This document shows positions 49,211 through 61,238 of a stretch of 64,000 nt of DNA, in pieces. The stretch spans positions 7,998,001 to 8,062,000 of the forward strand of contig OY540812.1 in assembly GCA_961205875.1 (NCBI GenBank), written 5' to 3'. Within the stretch, counting starts at the first letter, position 1; each line of letters starts with the position of its first letter. The notes beneath the pieces were generated by a model. The model was not told the origin of the DNA, ran no database searches, and saw nothing but the letters and a program-made list of their open reading frames with translations. The translations under genes were made by a program, and so were the position numbers. Source of the stretch: Sialis fuliginosa (taxonomy: Eukaryota; Arthropoda; Insecta; Megaloptera; Sialidae).

Positions 49211-52200
49211 CTGCAATCAAAATATATTTGTTATTTTGGATCAAGTATAGGAAAAAAAATTTGAAATATTGCTCTAAAAATGTAGTTACATAACTGAAGG
49301 ACAACTTGATAATATTTATAGAAACCGAATAAAATAAAATGTAATATAATATGTACATTTCAAAGAAATTTTGCTTTTTGGTAATATCTGTAAATATATA
49401 TAGAAATGAGTATTTCATACTTAATTGAAAATTTAGCAATTATTTCTAAAAAAAAAACAATTATAATTTAAGTTAATTATTTATTTTATTCTACTGAATG
49501 TTTAGCAAAAAGTGCATGCTTCTAAAATGTAGCCTTTCACTGAATAAGAATTTCTTTTATATTTCATAATAAATTTTATTATAAACCTTTTAATTTTTTT
49601 AGTGGATAAAAAATTCTACGTTACTGACAATTCCATAATTTTTTCCGTATATATTTTTACTAAACTTACATTGTGACTGTATCGCAATGTCACAATTACC
49701 TATAATTTTAGATAATTTTTTTTCCGAAAAAACATTTTTTTTAATTTGTCAAATTTCGAATTTTAATATGAGATTTTACAAGATGTTGTTCAGCTTCGGA
49801 TGGCCACCAGTGTTTTTAACTGATTTCATTTACTGAGGACAGAAGGATGGGTAAATTACAGAATATTCAGTATTTTTTTCAAATACTTATTCTATTATCG
49901 TCATTTATGGTTTATATCATATTATATTTGTATATAGAAAATAAAAAGAATTGTTTTCTTATGTCTGATGTCTGCGTTAAAAAATATCGATTTCGAATTA
50001 GTCTGGTTATAAAAACATACATTTTCCCATTTGTTTATTTTATGGAGTTACCTATACAATTTGGCATTAAAATATTGTTTAGTTTCTTTTTTTATTAAGC
50101 ACGTAATATTAATTAAATAACACCAAAATTTTATTAGAAAAAGAAACCTAATATATTTCTGTATAAAACTTATATCATTAAATACATATGCAAATATATT
50201 TAAAAAGTAATATAAATGTAAGCCAAGTATAAAAAATAAAGACACATTATTTTATTTACAAATGAATCTAAACCAACCCACTAGCACGCAATCTTAACAA
50301 ACGCATTATGCTAATCAAAACTTCGTTCTTTATAATTTCCGTTTTGCACTCACAATTACATGGCAGCTTGGTTAATCAGTGCGCGGAATCTTACATGTAA
50401 CTATTACTTACAAAATGATTACGCTATTACTACTGCGATATGAATTGTTGTTTAGATTTTAATATTTACAAGTTTAAGCGGCTTACTCCAGTTTGTGGGT
50501 AATTTTTACAATTTTTAAATTTGGGTATTTTTTTAGTAATATTTTGTTTAATAAAAATAAATAACTGTAGTACTTTTTGATTTTCATATTTATAATATTT
50601 TTTCTCTATTTTGATTTATGGAGCTAGTCGTTCTAGCTACGGAATAATTGATTGAATATATAGATATATGCTTTTATTCTTCAGCATATCCAAAAGATAT
50701 GGGAAGCTGTGTGATCCTTTCTGAAGGAGGAAACAAATTTCTCTCCGATTAAAAAAATTTTCACTTTATTTTTTTGTTTCAGGTAAAGACAAATATTATT
50801 TGTTTTCTGAATTTTTTGTCACACGTATAACTCATGAACCACCGAACCAATATGAATGATACTTAGTTTGTTGGTTGAGTCCGGTCAGTAGATGATCATA
50901 AATACTTAAAATCGTGCGAAGGTGGTATCCTAATATTGTTTTTTTCTTCAAAATATCTCAAAAATAACGCGTGTAACGTGAAAATATTATAAAACCGTTT
51001 TTGTAGAGAATTAAATTTTCTCTAATTGTATGAAAAAAAATTGTAGTCAAATATTCCCTTCCGAAGATACCCAAAATCTGTTTTCTAAAATTGTAGCCAT
51101 TGTCAATCGTTTATATACACGTGTTTTTTGGACATTTTTGACATGTGTATAGCAAAAATCATCTTAATAATCAGACGAGTATTTATTAAAAATCTTACTT
51201 TTTGCTTTAGACGCTTCGTTGATAATTTTGTACTGTGTATCTTGCATAATTGTTCTTAATAGAGTATTATTAAAAGTTTTATTTTGATCAAAAATTCGTT
51301 AATGACAGACAAAATAGTGTATAGAAATTACCAATGCCAAATTCTTCAGATTCTAATTATTTTGAAATGATCTAAAACACGCATACACATTTTTAATTAT
51401 TATCTATTATCTAATACAAATTCTTAGAATTCAGATACATTAAAATCAGTTAAATGAATTGAAAAAAGAAATGAAATACACTTGTTAGAATAATAATAAT
51501 ACCGATAAAAAACAAATGATCGCAATCTAAATAACGCATATGTAAATATAAAATAAATTAATAAAAACTATTTAATAATACCGCGGCGATCATAAAATAC
51601 AAGGAAAACATATGTACATAGAAATAACCTTGATATGCAATTATTTATAATTCAAACAATCATTAATTTGTTGTAAATTAACCAAAAAGGACAAGATGGC
51701 GGCTTGGTTTAACGGTCGAGCAATGATGATGAGGCTTTTTGTTTTTAAAATACATACATCCAACACAATATCAATCTTGTTTCATTGTCATTTAGGACTA
51801 TAATCGTTTATTTTCGATTTAATATTCGAGTAGGCGATGGAAAAAACTCTATTATAAGCTGCTTTTTCATTGGTTCGCTCTTTAATGGTCTTTTTACGTG
51901 ATGCAATAATTGATTATGGGATAAATTATATACCTACAACTTTGTATATGTACATAAAGTGTTCGATACACTCCATAAAATATATTTGGTTCAGTTTTTG
52001 TTGGCATTATACTTGCTATTAATATGTTTTTATAATTACATGTAAAATAAAAAGAACTGTTATTTATATGTAATCTAGATCTTAAACGTGTATTTATCAT
52101 TATACACGAATCTTTTAGTGTATGGTTGTATAATTATTTTATTATTATTTTAATAACAAATGACATGACGTGTATTTTGATGGAATATTTCTCAGACTGT

Positions 52201-53454
52201 GAAATGCAATTTTATTATTATTTAATTGTCAAATTATGAGAACAAAAAATTATAATGAAAACAATATTACATATTTAAAATATGAAAATATTTTTTGTAC
52301 AACTTAAAAAAGTAAATGTAGCCTAAAGTATGACAGTTGTTATTTTTTTATGTTACACTTTGGTAAGAAAAGCAGATGTTTATACAAATTACAGTGCTGG
52401 TTAAACATTGAGTATTTTGTGAAGGGTGTTAATGACAACACTTGGTGAAATCGTTTAGTGGTAAAATTATTATATAGTTAGGTATTTTCATGTTTACACT
52501 CATGAATATAAAACATATCCATTACCCATGTTATATTATAATACTTCGTTATTTTATTATTAAAATTATTATTATAATTGAAACAGTATGTTAGAAAATC
52601 AGGATATATTTACTAAATATATTTGTTTTATTGTAATATTTTTCCTTTGTATTATTTTTTTAATGTTTGACGAAGATATACTACATTGTGTAAATATTTA
52701 TCTAATTATAAATAAATTAAAAATAACACTATTATTTTAGAGTATCAAATGATTTTTTTCGCAAAGTTTGTTAATTAACAGAATAAAAATTATATAGTTT
52801 TATTTAAAATATATTTTTCTAGAAAATACCATTTCAAAAACTGAAAATTCAAAAAATTGAGAAGATTAAACATCCATTTTCAGTTTAGTGATGCTCTTCA
52901 AAAATAAGAAGTGCTCAAACTAACTTATATAAGAACTTTAAATTTAAAATTTCATGTTTTCGTTAGTCTAATTATTCTGGATGTGCAAGAGCGTACAAAG
53001 ACCGACAGATAGACACAAATTCGTCATTAAGATAATGGTCGTACTGGATTTGGAGATCATAATTTGAGTTCGAATTTAAATTACAATACACCTAAATTTA
53101 AAAAAACTCCGGAAGGAGACAATATAAGTAAATTTCAATATTAGTCTCCCGAGAGATGTAATTTCGATTTAGAGGCTCACACAATCGTATAACCTTACCT
53201 ATGATATTATACAATTATATAAAAAAGAGTTTATTTTTATAAAAAAATAATATAAAAAAATGCGTTTTGAGAAATCTTGAGTCATTGGGTCCAAGTTCCA
53301 AAGTCTTGGGTTGTAAAAAATAGTGCTAAATGAGTGCTAATGATTCCGTCAAATACAGCAAAATAATTTATTTTCGAATGTGCCAAAAATTTAAAAAAAT
53401 CAATATTTCAGACGTTACTTACTACTCCTTTAAAACGCATACGAAATCTGGGGG

Positions 53455-53695
53455 ATATTTAGCAGCATGTCTAGGAGTGTCACTCGTACTGATTAAACCC
53501 GTGCTGTCCCCGACAAGCCTCCGACAGGTCCCCGAATGGCACTCGGTGTACGCAATCCCGACGAAGCGACGGCCGCCTGGCGTCGTTTGTGCAGCGTCCC
53601 AAACACGCCGTTACACATGCCGCTGTTATGATTTTGTTAAATCGACCGAAACACGCGAGCTGGGCAGGTGTTTTCGGATCTCTCAAGCGAAATGG
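53455..53695. promoter_or_regulatory. GC-rich candidate regulatory element E, 4 kb upstream of the C15 homeodomain exon
   Basis: A sharp GC-rich island with ORFs open on both strands (138 codons on +, 68 on -), neither with a recognisable domain. Includes GCCGCTGTTATGATTTTG and E-box CAGGTG. It could be an enhancer or an unrecognised exon. Confidence 0.35.
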
Positions 53696-54053
53696 TTTTT
53701 AGGTTATACCTATGTATATATATGTATACTTATTTTTGTTGGCTGAGAAATTTGTTTATGATGTAACAGTTTTTACGGTAAAAAAACTGTTACATTTGTT
53801 GTGTGCGTTTAAATTAATATGACTTAAAAGTTAACGATGTTTATATAATTATTGATTTTTGTCAAAATATTGAATATATTCCAAAAACGTAACTGATATC
53901 TTATTTTATATTGTTAGTTGAAATTTGCTTTGTTAATGTTTCATCTGCCTATTTAATAAGAAATACAATAAGGCGAAGTTGAGTAAATGAGACATAATTT
54001 TTGAATATACTATGGTTTTATTTTGGATCAAAATAAAATTTGTCCCATTTAAT

Positions 54054-54621
54054 CAGTGTCGGCCATAGCAAATCTGGTGACCTAGGTGAGATTTATTTTT
54101 CCGCCCTCTCTCCCTAAAAAAATGTTTAAAAATCACCGAAAATGTCAATTAAAATTGATAAATTAACAAATAAGATGAATAATTCATATCTCAGCTTGGC
54201 GCGATCCTACAGACTCAAACTTTTTTTTTAAATATAGCTTACATCATTAACTTTAAGGCTATCAAATGCCCTAAGACCGTCGAGACCTCCATCCCTTATT
54301 ATGAACAAATTAAAATTGATAAATCAACAAATAAGTTGATTAGTTAATATCTCAGCTAATACCTTATTAAAGGTTTTCTGGGTTGCCGAATAAGTATTTG
54401 TTAGTTAGCAGCTATTGTTTATATTTAGCTATATTTTTTGCTTAATTGGGTTTAACTGATCGACAAAAAATTAAAAAAAAAAAAAAAAAGTTTACTCAAA
54501 AATTACAGCCTGTACACTGATTTGAACTAAAAAAGTGACTTATGCTCTATTGTGCGCCGCCCCACCTAGCCTGGCACCCCGGGCGATCGCCCTGGTTCGC
54601 CCACCTCTAAAGCCGGTACTG
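54054..54621. mobile_element. 568-bp non-autonomous hAT element with perfect 8-bp target duplication
   Basis: Starts CAGTGTCGGCC and ends GCCGGTACTG (TIR CAGTRYCGGC), flanked on both sides by CATTTAAT (54046-54053 and 54622-54629). No transposase ORF. The 8-bp duplication and CAG ends place it in hAT. A 62-bp relative is at 41664-41725. Confidence 0.88.
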
Positions 54622-55896
54622 CATTTAATCTTAATCATCTGAATCAATTAAAATTATAAAGAGAAATGATTTATAATAATTTTGAATAGTATACAGTATA
54701 CACAATTTGATAATAATAATAATAATAATATCATGAGAACGATCAATTTTTATTTACTCATATCACCCATACTAGATATATTATTATCTACATGTAATGT
54801 ATACACAATAAAAATCTACTGTATGTATAATATACATGTAAACATATGTTTAGAATCATGAATGTCTAGTAAACTATATATGGACACGTATCAAATCTAA
54901 ATTTATTTTTCAATTATTTTAACAAATAAGGTCGTACCATATAAAAAAGTAATTACTATTAATATATAGGTACTAGTACGTTCAAATATTAAAGCAATAA
55001 TATAAATACGAGACGCCATTTTGAATACCAAAATAAATAATGACCAATTTTAGTTGTATATATGGATGCTTTGATTATTACATTTTGTCATGCGATCCTA
55101 CATAGCTATTTATTTAATCATGTATATGAAACTTGTTATTTTTATTATTTATACATATCTTGTAATACATATAACAAAGAATATATTCGTAATTATGTTG
55201 AGCATGTAGTGCAAATTATTATATCCAACGCCATATTTTATTATACTTGTCCAATCAATTTTTATTGGAATTTATAAGTAATTATATTTTATATATAATG
55301 CGTGTTATAGAACCTATTTAAAATACTGTTTTTATATTTAACATTAAATATTGTTCATTTGATTGTATAAATAAAATTGTTCATCACATTGATTAATATT
55401 TTTAAAGGATAGTAACTTGAAGGTTCATAATAAAATATGTCATTTTTTGGTGGCTTAAAATAAAGTTTATTTAATTTATGTTATATACTAATTATTAGCT
55501 AAAAATGCAATAAATATGCAAGAAGTTTTTTAATATAGTTTTTTATAGCTACACAAATAAATATTTTGCTCATACTATGCAAAAATAACAATTTAGTTTT
55601 TTGTAAATATTTTTAATAAATAATGCATTTTTTTTATCAATGAAGATAAAAAAAATTAAACATAGTATAAGAATATAAAGAGCTAATGGAATGAAATTGA
55701 ATAAAATTATCCGGGCTGTCAATTGTTGATTTAAATAAATATATTCGTCAGTGCACATCTGGTTTTGAAATATGTTAAAATGACATATTTTTGACAAAGG
55801 TAAATTAAAACAATATATTTTGGGAGGGACATTAATATTCTTACACAATAAAAATCAATAAATCGTATATACGAGTAATAATAGATCATTTATAAC

Positions 55897-56296
55897 TAGA
55901 GATTGGAAAAATAGTTTTTCAACTATTTTGTAAAAATGCATTTATTGTAATTTCTATTACATATCTCCACCGTTTTCAGAAAATTGGTTTGATTGAACAC
56001 AATTTGAAATCAATTATTTGCAACTACCTTTCCAACTATTTGAAAACTATTTGCGACACTTTTTACTGCTTCGTTTGCACTTATTATTATTAAATCGTAA
56101 AAAAAACTATTTATCAACTATTTTTCGAAAAAAAATCAACTATACTCTATTTCATTTAAGAATGCAGTGATTACCGTTTTTGACAGTAAAATGCACGATT
56201 CGTACCGTCAAACCCCCGGCAAACACTGCATTCTTAAATGAAATAGAGTAGGTATAGTAATTATTTCATTGAAAATAACTATTTTTCCAATCTTTA
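55897..56296. mobile_element. 400-bp non-autonomous hAT element with perfect 8-bp target duplication
   Basis: TIRs TAGAGATTGGAAAAATAG and CTATTTTTCCAATCTTTA. Flanks are TTTATAAC on both sides (55889-55896 and 56297-56304). The interior has repeated AACTATTT units. A second inverted repeat (56143-56250) is nested within it. Confidence 0.88.
56143..56250. mobile_element. 108-bp inverted-repeat element nested in the 400-bp hAT element
   Basis: Perfect 27-bp TIRs (outer end TACTCTATTTC; inner GAATGCAGTG). The spacer holds TTTGACAG and GTCAAA. The same TIR occurs alone at 26567-26586. Confidence 0.8.
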
Positions 56297-56696
56297 TTTA
56301 TAACCGTCTTAAAAAAAGGAGGAGGTTCTTAACTCGGCTGTATATATATTTTTTATGTATGTTCAGGCATAACTTTGACAAGCATGAACCAATTTGGACG
56401 ATTTTTTTGTTTGTTTAAAAGAGTATATTCCCGAAGTGGTCCCATATAAATTTAATCAGAATCTGATCATAGACTTTGAAGATACGCCAAACAAAAGGAA
56501 AAATAAAAACTTAAATAAAAAACTTTTTAATAAAGAAAAAAAAAGGAAAACTTCTTCAAAAACTGTTAAATTTAATAGGTGTATTTAAGGTTTTTAAAAG
56601 TTTTTATACATTTATTTATTGTTGAATAGTTAAAACTTAATTAATATGTTAAAAAATAAACAAAAACCTAGTATAACAAAAAAAAACAACGATGCC

Positions 56697-56707
56697 AGTT
56701 CGATTCC
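56697..56707 (+). repeat. B-box-like string, possible SINE remnant
   Basis: AGTTCGATTCC fits the RNA polymerase III B-box consensus GGTTCGANTCC at 10 of 11 positions and is followed by CAGCTCCG, as in many tRNA-derived SINEs. No A box is seen upstream, where an A-rich run lies instead. Confidence 0.35.
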
Positions 56708-57484
56708 CAGCTCCGCACAGTGTATGTGTATGAATGTAATAAAAATCAAATATCAATTTATTTGGTTCACGGTGTCTCTATGCAGATGGCAGTACAACCA
56801 CTCTGCGGTATCACCTCTCCCGTAACGAGTATCGTAACTTTGCGTTCGATGTTTTATGGGGAGCATCGATCGTAAAAATATATTTGCGTTTTTAGATCGT
56901 TTACCAGATACTACTCTATTTCAAAACAAAATGTTTACATGGGTACCTTCTGCAAACTCTTTTACGTGATACAGTTTTTTATGAGTTTTTTTAATTTAAA
57001 ATATTTTCAATTTTATTCGGTTGTTTTTATTGAAATTTTCTTTATTATTTTATTTATTGTTTCGTTATTTTTATAGTTTAATAAAACTTTACCATTTTAT
57101 TCATACATTTGCAAGCATACCAATTTGCGTATATTATATCATATTTATCTTATAATAAGATGTAATTTAAATTAATTGTAACGTGAAGATTTGTTAAAAT
57201 CAAAATACTTAAAAATACTTTTTTCGTAAAATAATTTATAAAAAATTCCATTGCTGTCTTTTTCGATGAAATATTGCTTAAATTCAATTCGTTTGTTAAA
57301 TATGGAGTTACTGAAACATTTTTGAGATGATTTTTAAATGAAAAGCACTAGATTCAGATGACTAAAAGAACAACATATTCATTACTGAGAATCGGATTTT
57401 ATTTATAAGATATGCTCGTAAAAGAATAACAAATAAACAAGTTTATTAGCAAATTTAACTAGCAGTTAGTTAAATGAAAGCAGA

Positions 57485-57540
57485 ATATTTAAGTTAGATA
57501 CAATAAAGACCATGGTCTTTATTGTATCTAACTTAAATAT
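57485..57540. repeat. Perfect 56-bp palindrome without spacer
   Basis: Two 28-bp halves meet at CCATGG (57510-57515) and are exact reverse complements. Ends read ATATTTAAGTTAG and CTAACTTAAATAT. Confidence 0.9.
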
Positions 57541-57859
57541 ATACTTAAATATGCATATTTACAGATAGTTAAAAATGAAATCTGGCTGATAACAAATATA
57601 AAAGTAAATATAGATAACTTAAGTAGTGTGAAAAATAAAAGAGTAAACGTTTACTTAATAGCCAATAAACATTTACTGTGAAAGATGTTAGAAACACGTT
57701 GTAGTTTACATTATTACCAACATAACACTTTAAAGAAATTGTAATATTTTCCACCCCACACTTCATCAAAAATTATAAAATTATAAAATATTTAAGATAG
57801 ATAGGGGAGGTACACAGTTGTGTTCTCCAACCCCAAGCTTTTATACAAACTTTAGTGAT

Positions 57860-58010
57860 ATTGCTTCGAATACGAGCCGCGTTTGCCAGCGCTACACCGC
57901 ACGGCGTACACCAAAGTTAAACTAAGTGAAAATGACAGCTCCTCGTGCGGAAAACGCCGGGAAAATGCTTTACGTAATATGGAATCTTAGCGGAAAATAT
58001 TCCCCCAGAA
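57860..58010. promoter_or_regulatory. GC-richer candidate regulatory element F
   Basis: Non-repetitive block (CGAGCCGCGTTTGCCAGCGC, then GCGGAAAACGCCGGGAAAATG) with no ORF. Possibly a C15 regulatory region; motif evidence is thin. Confidence 0.25.
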
Positions 58011-58499
58011 AGCTTATATCTTTTATACAACACGGACATGTATATAATACTGAATATGCTAGCAGACTTTGTGTTTTCAATTTACAAAATTAAACTTTAT
58101 ACCTTTCCTATATAATGCGATTTGTTCAAATCCAATTTGCGTATTCATTTGTTTGAACAGAGATAAAAACAAGAGGGATGGAACCATACAGCAATTAGGT
58201 TGATTGTGATTTTTACTGTATTTTACGAGTTTTGAATTTAAAAATAAGCTTTTAATTGGTTTCGTTTAAATTTTGTTATGATTCTACATTGTCTAGGGAC
58301 TTTTCTGTCTGCATTATTTCAGAAAAATTTTTCTTTCTTCTTTGCTAATTCATTCAATTAATGTTTTCAAAAAAGATTCAACTTATTTTAAACTTCATTA
58401 CATCAATTGATATTCACAGTACTGAATAAGTTAAGCAATATTGTAATTTTTGATAAAAATAAGTCGCACTACAAAACATCGTTTCTTGTAAAATACATG

Positions 58500-58700
58500 C
58501 ACCGTAAAGTTCCACGTATTTAAACCGCAGCAAACAACAAGAACACGGAGACTAAACCGATCAATATATATTACATCTCATAAAACGTCATTTTAAATCC
58601 AAGCTTTAACTTTTGCGTCCCATGAGGCCCGCTAGCTTGGTAAAGTTTATTTTACATGTGTGGTACTACCTGCCGCAGCGCTACCATGACCGCCTACTAC
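58500..58700. promoter_or_regulatory. GC-richer candidate regulatory element G
   Basis: Contains CATAAAACGTCATTTTAAAT, GTAAAGTTTATTTTACATG and CTGCCGCAGCGCTACC. No ORF. Status inferred from composition only. Confidence 0.25.
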
Positions 58701-60682
58701 ATACATGAAGCATATTTAAGCTTTAGGTAAACGTTTCAATACCGCAATGGACTGCATCAGTTTGCCCAAATGTTAATAAAATATAAATTAAACTAAATTA
58801 ATTGTAGTAATTAATGTGCTTCATGTTTTATTAGTTTTAATTTATTTTGTAATAATAATATAATGTGTTTTATTTATTGTTGGGTGATTAATATAATGAA
58901 AAGAAAACAATAGAGACATTTATTTATTGATTTTTAATTTTGATACATGATATATGAATATTAAAGTCACAAATACCAAAATTGATTAATAATTATATTA
59001 CCCGTTAGTTTGCGTTTAAAGTTAGTTATTTATGTTACCTATTTTTAGTTTGTTAGAGGATCTACAAACCAAAGAATAAAAAGAAAAGTGTAAGAATCAC
59101 TGATTCATTAATAAACAGTAAAGTCACTGAACAATTAGTAGTTTCCGGTTATTCGATAGAGTAAAAGTATCTTCAAATTAAAAATAAAATGTTAATCTAA
59201 TTCGTTTATTAACAATTCTAGTCGATGCCGTTGTCTAATGAATTGTACAATGTATAATAATACAAAAAAGTGTTTTTTGAAGCGCTTTAAAAAGTTAATA
59301 TTTCTGAATTAAATAGTGTATTCTAATTGATTCGACTTTATCGCGTACTTATAACTTTTCTTAATTAATCTTTGATTCGTTAGAGAGTATAATACAAAAT
59401 GTATTTCACGTGAGGGAGAAATAAATAAATACATATTATATGACCATGCAGGAAATATGGATAATAAAAAGAGTAATTAAAAAACTATTCAGTGATAAAC
59501 ATGCAAGCGTTTTTAATAATCAACAAACGATAAAATTTAAATATATATTATGACATATAGAATATGGATACCATGTATATATGTACAATATTGTACAATG
59601 TACAAATGTACATATGTATATAATAATATAAGTTTAAATATAAATATAAATTTACCATTTTCATAATATTATTATTATTAAAAAAATCGTGTTTCGTTCA
59701 ATAATATAATTAATTATGATAACTGTGAACATTCTTTTCATGTATAAAATATTGTATTTATATTTATGTATTTAATTTATATATGTATAAGTTACGTACA
59801 CTAATAAGCAGGCCTTTTTCTACTAAAAATAAGCTGTGTACTTATTTCGACTTTATATGTAGGTATTTACAAAGTATGCCAGAATATATTAGAACGTATT
59901 TCATATTTAAAATTTTTTTTATAAAAATTAATAAATACATTTTAAAGATTAAAATTCAAGCTTTCCACATATCTTTTGACAAATGTTGTACGATGATTTA
60001 TTAACCCATTACAAGCTTACAAAGTAAAAAATGACAATTTTGCATAGATGTTAAATAACTCTGAAAAAAAATTGTAAATCAATTTAAAAAAATAATTTGA
60101 TGCTGTTTAAAATTTTTTTAACCCCATACACACTTTGAAAATGTGCCAAATAAGCTTTAAAACTTATTTAATTTTTGTCATAATTATAGAGCATTCAGTA
60201 TTATTTTTTTCTTATATTAATATATTATATGAATTATCCTTTCGTTCATTTCATGAGTGTATTTCATATATTTTTTTCTGCAAACATATATAAAATCATA
60301 AGTATTTCAAATCGTCCGTTAATATTAAAATGTGTCCCGCAGGAATATTTTTTATACGTTTCAAAACTTGTCATTTACAGCAGCAATGATATACGAGTGG
60401 TTGAAAAAAATACTGGCATCTTTAAGCCAAGCGGTGGTGCTGCATATTTAATACGTCTTCTACTTTGCCTCCCCTGGCGCATGGTTTTAAAAAGATCGCC
60501 GTTTAAATTCATGTTTCATAACTGATACATATTTCATACATAGAGGGAGGGAATTTAAAATAACTGCTGTATATTCCTCACTAGGTAAATATATTTTAGT
60601 CAAGTGGATCTAAAGCGTGCATGTATTAAAACGGTTTTGTTGTTTAAATACATAGGGAATGGATATATTTTTATATTATTAT

Positions 60683-61238
60683 ATAAGGTACTGGCAGCCT
60701 TAGATCATATACCCTAGTGATGGATTCTTGTTTAATTAAATGTTCGAAATGAGAAATATTTGTTGATATTTGATTACTGCTATTACTGAATCATGATCTA
60801 TATACACTTAATATTGGGCCAATGGGTGTCAAAATGGTGGATATTTAATCTAATTATATTATTAGTATAATCTATTTATTACTTATTATATTTTCATAGC
60901 ATCTGCTTCACATTGTTTCAAATTTTAAGATTCTTTATTTTATAACTTTTGTATCGTAGTACTTATCATTTTGTAATCATTATCAAGTGCCCATCACTGG
61001 GTGCTCATTACTGGTTTTACTTTATCCATTACTGGAGAAAAAACATAAACAAAATAAAAGGCTATAATAAAAAAAAAACTATATTTGCGGACTTTTGTAA
61101 TTAAATTGATTTAATAAAGAGGTACTTGTTTTATTAGTAACATAAGTTGATGAGAATTACAAAAAAGAAGCCCGTCAATCCCAAAAAACAGTATACCTTG
61201 CCCTTAAAGAGGCCAAGACTGGTGTCATAGTTTCTTAT
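60683..61238. mobile_element. Second, inverted and diverged copy of the 18-bp-TIR element
   Basis: Opens ATAAGGTACTGGCAGCC and shares with the reverse complement of 50-609 long matches such as GAAATATTTGTTGATATTTG and GGTGTCAAAATGGTG. The far end (CTGGTGTCATAGTTTCTTAT) is degraded. Length is about the same, so both are the same family copied separately. Confidence 0.8.

Noticed and set aside
53330-53746. 138-codon ORF on + and 68-codon ORF on -
   Set aside because: Both open in the same GC-rich island, neither resembles a protein family; kept as a candidate regulatory block instead.
59200-59240. Possible Eh1-type coding string for C15 exon 1 on - (GGC ATC GAC)
   Set aside because: The frame gives Asn-Gly-Ile-Asp then a stop; the required Phe and the IL are absent.
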